DNA of 64,000 nt from the NCBI GenBank assembly GCA_004558825.1, contig SFDB01000002.1, positions 161,761-225,760 of the forward strand, read 5' to 3'. Made by a program: the position numbers and the translations under genes. Shown piece after piece: positions 17,364-26,787 of the stretch (positions are counted from its first letter, which is position 1; every line of letters starts with the position of its first letter). The stretch comes from Clostridiales bacterium (GTDB lineage: Bacteria > Bacillota > Clostridia > Christensenellales > CAG-138). Below the pieces are notes generated by a model. That model saw only the letters and a list, made by a program, of their open reading frames with translations. It did no database searches and was not told the DNA's origin.

Positions 17364-17392
17364 ATACTATCATGGGAATACGCTCATGTAAA
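17364..17392 (-). promoter_or_regulatory. promoter of the secreted-protein/ABC operon
   Basis: On the minus strand TTTACA and TAGTAT are 17 nt apart. It faces away from the glycogen operon promoter 80 nt on. Confidence 0.55.
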
Positions 17393-17473
17393 GGAAAATT
17401 TTGCCGAAAACAAACAGAGCCGGCAGCGGTGTGTCGCATTCTGACAATGACGAAATTTGCGGAGCAAAACAAT

Positions 17474-17502
17474 TTGCCAATATGCTCCTGCTGATGTATA
17501 AT
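17474..17502 (+). promoter_or_regulatory. promoter of the glycogen operon
   Basis: TTGCCA and TATAAT with a 17-nt spacer. The predicted start, near 17509, rules out ATG 17511 as the glgB start and supports 17544. Confidence 0.75.
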
Positions 17503-17543
17503 ATATTCATATGGCTTATATGCTCGCTAAGGCAGGAGGCAAT

Positions 17544-19370
17544 ATGAGACTCGACGCGAACGAGCTTTATCTGTTCAATAACGGGGTAAACGCATATGCT
17601 TACCGCGCATTGGGCTGTCATCGCTTTTCATCAGAAAACGGCGATGTACACCGATTCGCAGTTTATGCGCCGAACGCGAAGTCCGTAAGCGTGGTCGGCG
17701 ATTTCAACTCATGGGACAGGGATAATGCCGTTATGGGGCGCTGCGGCTCAACAGGCGTATGGGAAGCTTTTTTGTACGGGGTGCATAGGCTCGACAGGTA
17801 TAAATTTGCAATACTTGCCGAAAACGGAGAATGGCTTTATAAAGCTGATCCTTTCGCGTTTTATTCGCAGCTTCGTCCCGATACGGCATCTGTTGTCTAC
17901 GAGCTGGACGGATATGATTGGAGCGACGCGGAATACATGTCGCGCCGTGCGCATAACGATGTGCATTCGTCTCCGATGAGCATATACGAGGTGCATTTGG
18001 GTTCGTGGAGGCACGGCAAAACATATCTTGAGCTTGCCGACGAGCTTGTTGATTATGTAAGAGACTTGGGATATACCCACATTGAACTGCTGCCAGTGTG
18101 CGAACACCCGCTTGACGACAGCTGGGGGTATCAGGTGACGGGTTTTTTCTCAATAACTTCGCGCTATGGTACACCGCATGATTTTATGTATTTCATCGAT
18201 AAGTGCCACGCCGCCGGCATAGGCGTTATAGTTGACTGGGTGGGCGCGCATTTTACTCGGGATGCGCACGGCTTAAGGATGTTTGACGGTTCATGCGTAT
18301 TTGAGAACCCGGACTGGCGCAGGAGCGAGCAAAAGCAGTGGGGAACGCTTCTTTTCGATTATGGAAGGAGCGAGGTAAAAAGCTTTTTGATTTCAAGCGT
18401 GATGTTTCTTTTCAAGGAGTTCCATATCGACGGAATACGCGCCGACGCCGTGAGCTGCATGCTTTATCATGACTTTGCGCGTAAAGACGGCGAGTGGATA
18501 CCGAACGTCTACGGCGGCAGAGAAAACCTTGAGGCTATAGCTTTTCTGAAAGAATTGGCGAGCACAAAAAACAGAGAATGCCGCGACGCAATTCTGATTG
18601 CTGAGGAAAGCACGTCTTTCCCGAAAGTGACGGGCCGCGTCGAAGAAGGCGGGCTCGGGTTTGATTTCAAATGGGATATGGGATATATGAACGATACGCT
18701 GTCATATATGAGCCTTGACAGCATATATAGGAGATATCATCATGACAAGCTTACGTTTTCCATGTGCTACGCTTTTTCCGAGCATTTTGTTCTTGCGTTT
18801 TCGCATGACGAAGTCGTTCATGGAAAGCATACGCTTATAGGCCGTATGTGCGGAAGCTATTATGACGAATTCGCGCAGCTTCGGCTTCTTTATATGTATC
18901 AATATACGCACCCGGGAAAAAAGCTTGTTTTTATGGGGCAGGAGTTTGGGCAGTTCGCAGAATGGGATTTCAGAAAATCGCTCGACTGGAATCTGCTCGA
19001 TTATGAAAGTCACCGCCGCATGCTAGAGTTTTCAAAGGCTCTCAACGCGTTTTATGCGGGCGAAAGCACGCTTTATGAGCTCGATGACGGATGGGACGGC
19101 TTCAAGTGGGTCAGCGTCGATGATGCGGAAAACAGCATTATAGCGTATATACGCCGCTCGTACACCGGTCGGGAAGTGCTCTGCGTAATGAATTTTACGC
19201 CTGTAAGACGCGAGAACTATCCTATATCGATAGGTCGGAAGGCAAGCTTCAAACGCCTGTTTTCGAGCGATGAGGAGCGCTTCGGCGGTCAGGCGGCGTT
19301 TGATGGGACGACATGCGGATGCGTGTCTCTCGGATGCTTCGAGGGAGCGGTATTCGATATAATCGAATGA
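17544..19370 (+). CDS. glgB: 1,4-alpha-glucan branching enzyme
   Basis: A 608-residue GH13 enzyme that introduces alpha-1,6 branches into glycogen. An N-terminal CBM48 domain (about 20-105) precedes the barrel. Catalytic residues are visible: nucleophile Asp in GIRADAVSCM, acid Glu in LIAEESTSFP and Asp in FSHDEVVHGK. AGGAGG lies 4 nt before the ATG at 17544. First gene of glgB-glgC-glgD-glgA. Confidence 0.95.
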   Translation: MRLDANELYLFNNGVNAYAYRALGCHRFSSENGDVHRFAVYAPNAKSVSVVGDFNSWDRDNAVMGRCGSTGVWEAFLYGVHRLDRYKFAILAENGEWLYKADPFAFYSQLRPDTASVVYELDGYDWSDAEYMSRRAHNDVHSSPMSIYEVHLGSWRHGKTYLELADELVDYVRDLGYTHIELLPVCEHPLDDSWGYQVTGFFSITSRYGTPHDFMYFIDKCHAAGIGVIVDWVGAHFTRDAHGLRMFDGSCVFENPDWRRSEQKQWGTLLFDYGRSEVKSFLISSVMFLFKEFHIDGIRADAVSCMLYHDFARKDGEWIPNVYGGRENLEAIAFLKELASTKNRECRDAILIAEESTSFPKVTGRVEEGGLGFDFKWDMGYMNDTLSYMSLDSIYRRYHHDKLTFSMCYAFSEHFVLAFSHDEVVHGKHTLIGRMCGSYYDEFAQLRLLYMYQYTHPGKKLVFMGQEFGQFAEWDFRKSLDWNLLDYESHRRMLEFSKALNAFYAGESTLYELDDGWDGFKWVSVDDAENSIIAYIRRSYTGREVLCVMNFTPVRRENYPISIGRKASFKRLFSSDEERFGGQAAFDGTTCGCVSLGCFEGAVFDIIE

Positions 19371-19418
19371 GTATGATATAAGGCGCAATGTACGCCGTTA
19401 TTTATGGGGGTGGACACT

Positions 19419-20663
19419 ATGAGAAAGAAAAAGCTGATAGCCATGCTGCTTGCCGGCGGGCAAGGGAGCCGTCTCAGCGTGCTTACAAACCGTATGGCAA
19501 AGCCCGCGGTGCCGTTCGGCGGCAAATACAGGATCATAGACTTTCCGCTGTCGAACTGCGCAAATTCGGACATCGACACTGTCGGAGTTTTGACGCAGTA
19601 CGAGCCGCTTGAGCTGAATGCATATATCGGTACGGGACAAGCGTGGGATCTTGACAGAAACACAGGCGGCGTATATGTGCTTCCGCCGTACGTTACGGGA
19701 AGCGGCAGCCAATGGTATTTGGGTACGGCAAATGCTATATATCAAAACATGTCGTTCGTGGACGGCTATGAGCCGGAGCATATTCTTATACTTTCCGGCG
19801 ATCACATATATAAGATGAATTACGCGTATATGTTCAAGGAGCATTTGCGCCACGATGCTGACGCCACGATAGCCGTTCTCAGCGTACCCATGGAGGAGGC
19901 GAGCCGTTTTGGCATAATGAATACCGACGGCAGCGGCAGAATAACCGAGTTTGAGGAAAAGCCCAAGGCTCCAAAAAGCAACAAGGCGTCAATGGGCATA
20001 TATATATTCAAATGGAATGTGCTTAAAAAGTATCTTTGCGCCGATGCCGAAAACGACGCCTCGCAGCATGACTTTGGAAAGAACGTTATTCCCGCAATGC
20101 TCGATGACGGCTGCGCAATGTATGCATACTCATTCAGCGGATACTGGAAGGATGTAGGGACCGTACGAAGCCTTTGGGAAGCGAACATGGATTTGATAAC
20201 GATTCCGCCAAAGCTTGATTTATATGATAAGGAGTGGAGGATTTACGGGAAAAATACAGCCATGCCGCCGCATTTTGTGGGTAAGAATGCTGAGATACAA
20301 AACAGCATGGCCACGGAGGGAAGCCGCGTCAATGGAACGGTGCGCCACAGCGTGCTGTTTTCGGGCGCCGTGGTTGAGGAAGGCGCAGTTATTGAGGACG
20401 CCGTAATAATGCCAAACGCCGTAATAAAGAAAAACGCCATAATCAAGAAGGCGATAATAGGCGAACATGCGTCCGTGGGCGAGGGGGCGATTGTGGGATG
20501 CCGCCCAAGACCCGATGAGGCATACGACAATTCGCTTACGGACGATATTACGCTTGTAAGCAACAATCTTGACGTGCCGCCGAATAAGCGTGTTCCTAAA
20601 GGCATGATAGCCGACGAAAAGGCGCTTTTAAAACTAAACGACAGGGAGGGCGAACAGGAATGA
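19419..20663 (+). CDS. glgC: glucose-1-phosphate adenylyltransferase, catalytic subunit
   Basis: A 414-residue ADP-glucose pyrophosphorylase. The nucleotidyl-transfer motif LAGGQGSRLSVLT and the product-binding FEEKPKAPKSNKASMGIY are intact, and a C-terminal left-handed beta-helix of hexapeptide repeats (about 290-380) follows. It makes ADP-glucose, the committed step of glycogen synthesis. The ATG at 19419 follows GGGGGTGG; an upstream in-frame ATG at 19404 overlaps that site. It overlaps glgD by 4 nt. Confidence 0.95.
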   Translation: MRKKKLIAMLLAGGQGSRLSVLTNRMAKPAVPFGGKYRIIDFPLSNCANSDIDTVGVLTQYEPLELNAYIGTGQAWDLDRNTGGVYVLPPYVTGSGSQWYLGTANAIYQNMSFVDGYEPEHILILSGDHIYKMNYAYMFKEHLRHDADATIAVLSVPMEEASRFGIMNTDGSGRITEFEEKPKAPKSNKASMGIYIFKWNVLKKYLCADAENDASQHDFGKNVIPAMLDDGCAMYAYSFSGYWKDVGTVRSLWEANMDLITIPPKLDLYDKEWRIYGKNTAMPPHFVGKNAEIQNSMATEGSRVNGTVRHSVLFSGAVVEEGAVIEDAVIMPNAVIKKNAIIKKAIIGEHASVGEGAIVGCRPRPDEAYDNSLTDDITLVSNNLDVPPNKRVPKGMIADEKALLKLNDREGEQE

Positions 20664-21784
20664 CACGCGATGCTTTCGGATTGATATATACCGGTGAATC
20701 GAATATGCAGCTTAGGGAGTTGACATATTCGCGCTCCATCGCAGCCGTCCCGTACGGGGGCAGATACCGCTGCATAGACTTTGTACTGTCAAGCATGGTA
20801 AACACGGGCATAACGAACGTAGGGCTGATTGCGCAGAAAAACTATCATTCGCTTATGGATCATCTCGGGGCGGGAAAGGAATGGGATTTGAGCCGCAAAC
20901 GCGACGGATTGTTCATACTTCCGCCGTTTATGACGAAGGAGAATACGGGGCTTTACAAGGGTACGGTTGACGCGATACGCTCTGCAATGGGATATATTCG
21001 CAGGAGCGCCCAAAAGTACTGTATACTTACGGGCAGCCATACAATCTACAACACGACGTATTCGGACATGCTTGCCGCCCACATACAAAAAGGAGCGGAC
21101 ATAACGATAATGTATAATGTTGAGACATCATTTGACCCGAATGAGCAGTTCGATGATATGCGCCTTGAGATGGATGACGACGGACGCGTTACGGACATCG
21201 AAATAGATCCGTTCAGACCCAGGACGAATACGCGCTCGTGCGATGCGTTTATAATAGAAAAGACGCTTCTCGAATATCTCATCGAGGAGGCTGCTTCGCG
21301 AGCGAGCTATGATTTTATGCGTGATATCCTTATCAAGAAAGTCAATCGGCTGAAGATATACGGCTTCAGGTATGACGGCTTTGTGGCACGCCTTGACTCC
21401 GTCAACGAGTATTTCAGGCATAACATGGCGTTGCTCGACCCCAAGGTGCGCGACGATCTTTTTGATCCCGAGCATCCGATATACACAAAGGTAAAAGACG
21501 AGGTTCCCGCACGCTACGGCCCGTGCGCATCCGTGAAGAACTCGGTTGTGGCAGACGGCTGCATAATTAACGGAACTGTCGAGAACTGCGTACTCTTCCG
21601 CGGTGTTCGTATCGGAGAAAACACAACGGTAAGCAACTCGATACTGATGCAGGCGACTGAGGTGCAGGATGAATGCGAGCTTGATTACGTCATAACCGAT
21701 AAGGGCGTGACGATAAAGCAGGGAAGACGCCTTTCGGGGCATAGCAGTTTCCCTGTAGTTTTAAGGAAGGGCATGAGCGTTTAG
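20660..21784 (+). CDS. glgD: GlgD, regulatory subunit of ADP-glucose pyrophosphorylase
   Basis: A 374-residue GlgC paralogue found only in Bacillota. The catalytic GGxGxRL loop is replaced by an inactive TGESNMQLREL segment, while the GGRYRCIDFVLSSMVNTGI region and the C-terminal beta-helix remain. GlgD forms a heterotetramer with GlgC and raises its activity. The position right after glgC with a 4-nt overlap agrees. Confidence 0.94.
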   Translation: MTRDAFGLIYTGESNMQLRELTYSRSIAAVPYGGRYRCIDFVLSSMVNTGITNVGLIAQKNYHSLMDHLGAGKEWDLSRKRDGLFILPPFMTKENTGLYKGTVDAIRSAMGYIRRSAQKYCILTGSHTIYNTTYSDMLAAHIQKGADITIMYNVETSFDPNEQFDDMRLEMDDDGRVTDIEIDPFRPRTNTRSCDAFIIEKTLLEYLIEEAASRASYDFMRDILIKKVNRLKIYGFRYDGFVARLDSVNEYFRHNMALLDPKVRDDLFDPEHPIYTKVKDEVPARYGPCASVKNSVVADGCIINGTVENCVLFRGVRIGENTTVSNSILMQATEVQDECELDYVITDKGVTIKQGRRLSGHSSFPVVLRKGMSV

Positions 21785-21828
21785 TCCGTGCATAGCGTGC
21801 GGATTCAAACGGTATACGGAGGAAAAAT

Positions 21829-23265
21829 ATGAATATTTTGATGATCGGCTCGGAATGCGTTCCGTTCATAAAAACGGGAGGGCTTGCGGATGTAATGGGT
21901 TCGCTTCCGCGCGAACTTGTGCGAAACGGTACGCGCGTCACTGTAATGCTGCCATATTATTCAAAAATACCCGAAAGCTACAAAAACGCGACAAGACGCG
22001 TTGACGAGTTTACGGCCGAGCTTGGTCAAATCAAAAGAAAATGCGTAATAAGAGAGCTTGTGAGCAATGGCGTGCGCACGCTGTTTTTAGATTGTGACGA
22101 GTGTTTCGGCGTAGATTGGATATACGGGTACGGCGATTTTGAGGCGCAGCGTTTCGCACTCTTTTGCCGCGCTGCGCTTGAAAGCATACGCGTGCTGGGG
22201 CTCAAGCCGGATGTTATACATTGCAACGACTGGCATACGGGAATGATACCGCTGCTGCTGAAGACACAATATGCGCATGACGGGAGTTTCCGCGGTATAA
22301 AGACGGTGTTTACAATACATAATCTTCGCTATCAGGGACTTTTCGACATTAACTGTATAAAAGGGCTTTTGTCGATACCCGATGAGTATTTTATTCCGGA
22401 TAGAATCGAATATTACGGCAGTGCGAGCTTTATGAAAGCGGGCATAATATTTTCTGATATCGTGACCACGGTAAGCCCGCAATATGCGCTGGAGATTCAG
22501 ACGCAACAATACGGCGAAGGCCTGGACGGCGTATTGAGGCAGCGCGATGGGGCGCTTTTCGGCATTCTAAACGGTATTGCATGCGATGAATTTAATCCGG
22601 AAACGGACGATGCACTTCCTGAAAACTTTTCGTGCTCAAATCTGCGCAGCAAGACGGTCTGCAAGGATGCACTGCGCGGCGCTATGCGGCTCGACGACAC
22701 CTGCGACGCGATAATAGGCGTTGTGTCGCGCCTTACGGAGCAAAAGGGGTTTGAGCTTGTGCGTGAGGCTGCGCAAAGGCTTATGAGCCGCCGTGTACAG
22801 TTTGCTGTACTTGGAACGGGCGACAGGGGGACGGTTGACTTTTTCAGAACGTTCGCGGGAGAGAACCCGGGGCGCGTGGGTTACAGGGATGAATATAACG
22901 ATTCGCTTGCAAGACTTATATATGCCGGGAGCGATTTTTTCCTGATGCCTTCGATGTTTGAGCCGTGCGGCCTGTCACAATTGATAGCTATGCGCTATGG
23001 CACTCTTCCGATAGTGCGCGAAACGGGCGGCCTGAAAGACACGGTTGTACCGTACAACAGATTTACGGGAGAAGGGACGGGCTTTTCGTTTGCGCAGTTT
23101 TCGGCGGACGACATGGTAGGCGCCATAGATAGAGCGCTCGAGTGCTATGCTGACAAGGAGGCCACGCACCGTATGATTGTGCAGGCAATGAGTTCGGACT
23201 TTTCGTGGAAGGCGTCCGCAAAGCGGTATATTGAGCTTTATGATAAAATGCTGCGGAGGGATTGA
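21829..23265 (+). CDS. glgA: glycogen synthase (ADP-glucose type)
   Basis: A 478-residue GT5 glycosyltransferase. The N-terminal IKTGGLADVMGSLP motif binds ADP-glucose; the second domain has GVVSRLTEQKGFEL and FLMPSMFEPCGLSQLIAMRYGT, with the catalytic Glu in the EPCG region. GGAGG precedes the ATG. Completes the four-gene glycogen operon. The mscS gene starts 3 nt later. Confidence 0.95.
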   Translation: MNILMIGSECVPFIKTGGLADVMGSLPRELVRNGTRVTVMLPYYSKIPESYKNATRRVDEFTAELGQIKRKCVIRELVSNGVRTLFLDCDECFGVDWIYGYGDFEAQRFALFCRAALESIRVLGLKPDVIHCNDWHTGMIPLLLKTQYAHDGSFRGIKTVFTIHNLRYQGLFDINCIKGLLSIPDEYFIPDRIEYYGSASFMKAGIIFSDIVTTVSPQYALEIQTQQYGEGLDGVLRQRDGALFGILNGIACDEFNPETDDALPENFSCSNLRSKTVCKDALRGAMRLDDTCDAIIGVVSRLTEQKGFELVREAAQRLMSRRVQFAVLGTGDRGTVDFFRTFAGENPGRVGYRDEYNDSLARLIYAGSDFFLMPSMFEPCGLSQLIAMRYGTLPIVRETGGLKDTVVPYNRFTGEGTGFSFAQFSADDMVGAIDRALECYADKEATHRMIVQAMSSDFSWKASAKRYIELYDKMLRRD

Positions 23266-23268
23266 AGA

Positions 23269-24123
23269 ATGGTTGCGCTGATAAAAGAGGTTCTTCCCGA
23301 GGTAGCAGACATGCTTCCGAATTGGATAGTCGTACTCGTAGACATCGCCGCAATATTCATACTTGCATGGCTCTTGTATATTGCGATAAATCGTGCAACG
23401 AAGCTGTTTGTAAAGCTTAGAAGCGCCAATGAAACGGAAACGCGCTTAAAACGCACAAAGACTGCCGCCTCCGTTATAGTCAGCGTCAGTAAGTATGTGA
23501 TAATGTTTATAGCGATTGCTGCGGCTGTCGGAGAGCTCGGCTTGAAGAGCGCAATGAATTCGATGCTGGCAGCCGCAGGGATAGGAGGCATAGCTCTCAG
23601 CTTTGGTGCGCAGAGCCTTGTCAAGGATATGTTTACCGGAATGTTTATGCTGTTTGAGGACCAGATATCCGTTGGCGATTATGTAAGGATAGGTGATATC
23701 GAGGGTACGGTAGAGAATGTTGGTCTTAGAACAACAACGATAAAGAACTATACGGGCGAGCTAAGTATAATTCCTAACGGTTCGATAGGGACGCTTACGA
23801 ACTACACGCGCTCGGACGGCATGGTCTGCGTGAATGTCACAATAACATATGAAAGCGACACTGAGCGTGCTCTCGAGGCGATGTTTGACGAATGCCGCCG
23901 CTTTGCCGAAAACTCGGACGGCATTGCATGGAATCCGCAGCAGGTAGGCGTTACCGGCCTAACGGATGCGGGAGTTGCCTTGCGCGTTACGGTTAATGTC
24001 AAGCCAACGGAGCGATGGAGCGTTGAAAGGAAGCTGCTGCAAAATGTGAAGGAACGCTTCGATAAGGACGGAATAGCCGTATCGTATCAGAAATTCATCG
24101 TGCTCAAAGCGAATGGCGAATGA
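23269..24123 (+). CDS. mscS: MscS family mechanosensitive channel
   Basis: A 284-residue small-conductance channel protein with three N-terminal helices. The pore helix (AAAGIGGIALSFGAQSL) is Gly/Ala rich as in MscS, followed by the beta domain with DQISVGDYVRIGD and EGTVENVGLRTTTIKN, then an alpha/beta C-terminus. It releases osmolytes on hypo-osmotic shock. Co-transcription with glycogen genes may be only positional. Confidence 0.93.
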   Translation: MVALIKEVLPEVADMLPNWIVVLVDIAAIFILAWLLYIAINRATKLFVKLRSANETETRLKRTKTAASVIVSVSKYVIMFIAIAAAVGELGLKSAMNSMLAAAGIGGIALSFGAQSLVKDMFTGMFMLFEDQISVGDYVRIGDIEGTVENVGLRTTTIKNYTGELSIIPNGSIGTLTNYTRSDGMVCVNVTITYESDTERALEAMFDECRRFAENSDGIAWNPQQVGVTGLTDAGVALRVTVNVKPTERWSVERKLLQNVKERFDKDGIAVSYQKFIVLKANGE

Positions 24124-24176
24124 GCGCATATTGTTACAAAACGTCTGAATACGGGCCGGTGATAAATAAATTGCTC

Positions 24177-24205
24177 TTGAAAACTTTTTGCGTATCGGTT
24201 AGTAT
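24177..24205 (+). promoter_or_regulatory. promoter of the aconitase-family gene
   Basis: TTGAAA and TAGTAT with a 17-nt spacer, about 67 nt before the start codon. Confidence 0.65.
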
Positions 24206-24271
24206 ACAAATGGTGCCGTAAGGATACGGTAAACTACCGCCATAATCTAATTCAAAAGGAGCAACAGAATA

Positions 24272-26524
24272 ATGATAAAGGTCATTAATCACGGTGTCTA
24301 TCTGAAAAACGGCGTGCCGCAGGATGCCTGCGAATGCGGCGTGAGCAAGGACGAGGGACGTAAACGTACGATAGCTTATTCAATACTTGACGCCCATAAT
24401 ACGTCGGGAGACGGAAAAAAGCTTAAGATAAAGTTTGATAAGCTTGTATCGCACGATATCACATATGTAGGCATAATCCAGACGGCACGCGCGAGCGGCC
24501 TTAAGGAGTTCCCGATACCGTACGCCATGACGAACTGCCACAACAGCCTATGCGCCGTCGGCGGAACGATAAATGAGGATGACCATGTGTTTGGCCTTTC
24601 TGCGGCTAAGCGTTACGGCGGAATATATGTTCCCGCAAACCAGAGCGTCATACACTCCTATGCCCGCGAAATGATGGCGGGCTGCGGCCAGATGATACTC
24701 GGCTCGGACAGCCACACACGCTATGGCGCGCTCGGAACGATGGGCGTAGGCGAAGGCGGCGGAGAGCTTGTTAAGCAGCTCCTTTCCAACACATACGATA
24801 TAAACGCGCCCGAGGTGGTGCTCGTATATCTCGAAAATGCCCCCAAACGCGGCGTAGGTCCGCACGATGTCGCAATAGCGCTCGTAGGCGCGACGTTCAA
24901 AACGGGCTGCGTTAAGAACAAGGTGCTCGAGTTTACAGGTCCCGGCGTTGCGAATCTTGATGTAGATTTCAGAAACGGCATCGATGTAATGACCACCGAG
25001 ACAACGTGCCTCAGCTCCATATGGGAGACTGACGATAAGGTGCGCGATTACCTCAAGGCGCACGGCAGAGAAAGCGATTATAAAGAGCTGCGGCCGGGCG
25101 AATGCGCATATTATGACAGCATGATTCGCATCGACCTTTCCACGATAGAGCCGATGATAGCTATACCGTTCCATCCGAGCAACGCTTATACGATTAAGGA
25201 ATTCCTTGCGAACGCGAAGGATATTCTTGCGGGCGTAGAGGCGGAGGCTCGTAAGTCGTTCGGCAGCAAGATAAACATCGATCTTGTGTCGAAAGTGCAA
25301 AGCGACGGCCGCGTGCTTGCCGATCAAGGCATCATTGCCGGTTGTTCCGGCGGACTTTTCGATAACATTGTAGAAGCCGCGGAAATACTTGACAATCGTT
25401 CGACAGGCAACGGCTACTTCGGCCTGTCCATATATCCGACAAGCGTTCCTGTAAGCCTTGAGCTTACAAGAATAGGCGCCGCCGAAAAGCTCCTGCGCTC
25501 GGGCGCCGTCATAAAGCCCTCCTTCTGCGGACCGTGCTTCGGCGCAGGCGATGTGCCCGCAAATAACGGCTTCTCGCTCCGCCATACGACGCGTAACTTC
25601 CCGAACCGTGAAGGCTCCAAGCCCGGCGACGGTCAGATAAGCACTGTTGCGCTTATGGATGCGCGTTCAATCGCCGCTACGGCAAGCAATTCCGGCTATA
25701 TCACCCCTGCAACGGAGGTGGATTATGACGCGAAGCATTATGATTACCATTTCGACGGCGAAGTTTATCACAAGCGCTGCTATAATGGCTTTAAAAAGGC
25801 CGATCCGAATGCAGAGCTCAAGTTCGGCCCGAATATAACCGACTGGCCCACAATGCACGAGCTGTCTGATAATATGCTCCTCCAGCTTGCTGCCGTTATA
25901 AAGGATCCCGTCACTACGACCGACGAGCTTATTCCCTCGGGCGAGACATCATCCTACCGTTCGAATCCGCTGAAGCTTTCGGAGTTTGCTCTCTCACGCC
26001 GCTGCCCCGAATATGTCGGCAACAGCAAGGCGACGAATGAACTCGATAAGGCTCGCCGCGCAGGCAACGCACCGCAGACGGTGATCGATGCGCTCAATAA
26101 AGTGGGCGACGCAAAAGAACTCATAAACAGCACGGGCGTGGCTTCCGTATTATTTGCCAACAAGCCCGGCGACGGATCGGCGCGCGAACAGGCGGCATCC
26201 TGCCAGAAGGTTCTCGGCGGCTCGGCCAATATATGCTATGAATATGCAACGAAGCGCTATCGCAGCAACTGCATCAACTGGGGCGTGATACCCTTCACGA
26301 TAGCTCCCGAAACTCCTTTTGAGTATGAGACCGGCGATTTCGTATTTGTTCCCGGTATCCGTAACGCCATAGAAAACGGCATTGAGGAGATACCCGCGAA
26401 AGTCATTGCGAAGGACGGTATACACGACATTGCGCTCTACTGCAAGGGACTCACGGCGGATGAAAAGGAGATACTTGTTGACGGCTGTCTTATGAACTAC
26501 TACAAAGCCAGGCTTAACGCATAG
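24272..26524 (+). CDS. aconitase-family hydratase (YbhJ-like)
   Basis: A 750-residue aconitase-superfamily protein, similar in size and layout to Escherichia coli YbhJ, and shorter than AcnA. Cluster-ligand-type cysteines occur in TTCLSS and FCGPCFGAGD. SDSHTRYGALGTMGVGEGGGE is an aconitase-type active-site segment. The C-terminal swivel domain (about 580-740) has ATKRYRSNCINWGVIPF. It should dehydrate and rehydrate a tricarboxylic or related acid, but the substrate is uncertain, and no citrate synthase or isocitrate dehydrogenase gene is in the window. Monocistronic, with its own promoter and terminator. Confidence 0.85.
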   Translation: MIKVINHGVYLKNGVPQDACECGVSKDEGRKRTIAYSILDAHNTSGDGKKLKIKFDKLVSHDITYVGIIQTARASGLKEFPIPYAMTNCHNSLCAVGGTINEDDHVFGLSAAKRYGGIYVPANQSVIHSYAREMMAGCGQMILGSDSHTRYGALGTMGVGEGGGELVKQLLSNTYDINAPEVVLVYLENAPKRGVGPHDVAIALVGATFKTGCVKNKVLEFTGPGVANLDVDFRNGIDVMTTETTCLSSIWETDDKVRDYLKAHGRESDYKELRPGECAYYDSMIRIDLSTIEPMIAIPFHPSNAYTIKEFLANAKDILAGVEAEARKSFGSKINIDLVSKVQSDGRVLADQGIIAGCSGGLFDNIVEAAEILDNRSTGNGYFGLSIYPTSVPVSLELTRIGAAEKLLRSGAVIKPSFCGPCFGAGDVPANNGFSLRHTTRNFPNREGSKPGDGQISTVALMDARSIAATASNSGYITPATEVDYDAKHYDYHFDGEVYHKRCYNGFKKADPNAELKFGPNITDWPTMHELSDNMLLQLAAVIKDPVTTTDELIPSGETSSYRSNPLKLSEFALSRRCPEYVGNSKATNELDKARRAGNAPQTVIDALNKVGDAKELINSTGVASVLFANKPGDGSAREQAASCQKVLGGSANICYEYATKRYRSNCINWGVIPFTIAPETPFEYETGDFVFVPGIRNAIENGIEEIPAKVIAKDGIHDIALYCKGLTADEKEILVDGCLMNYYKARLNA

Positions 26525-26552
26525 CGCAAAGATTTATAACTAAGAGAACAGC

Positions 26553-26585
26553 GGGACCGTCGCTTGTGCGCACGGTTCCGTTCTT
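26553..26585 (+). terminator. terminator of the aconitase-family gene
   Basis: GGGACCGT pairs with ACGGTTCC around an 11-nt loop and is followed by GTTCTTT. Confidence 0.75.
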
Positions 26586-26787
26586 TATGCGCTTTCAAGG
26601 TAGGGTTAAGTGTTAGCTGCATGGCGAGAAAGCTATGCAGTCGTTATATACCGCCGTGTTTAAAGCGCGCATTTTCAAATACGTTTCCCGAAAACGCGAG
26701 ATATGTCGTTTCGCTTGTTTGAATGATTAGATGTGTGATATGCTTAATAAGCTTAAAACCTTAGAAACGTGAAAGCGGAGATATGAA
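26586..26787 (+). other. intergenic region with a single hairpin
   Basis: It contains one 9-bp hairpin (CTGCATGGC 26617-26625 with GCTATGCAG 26632-26640). A possible extended -10 (TGTGATATGCT) lies near 26737. No gene is seen. Confidence 0.4.

Noticed and set aside
20660..21784. GlgD as a damaged glgC copy
   Set aside because: Loss of the catalytic loop is the normal state of the GlgD family, and the gene is intact and in its usual operon place.
24548..25585. A 345-codon open frame on the minus strand
   Set aside because: It is antisense to the conserved aconitase-family gene and resembles no protein family; a shadow frame caused by codon bias.
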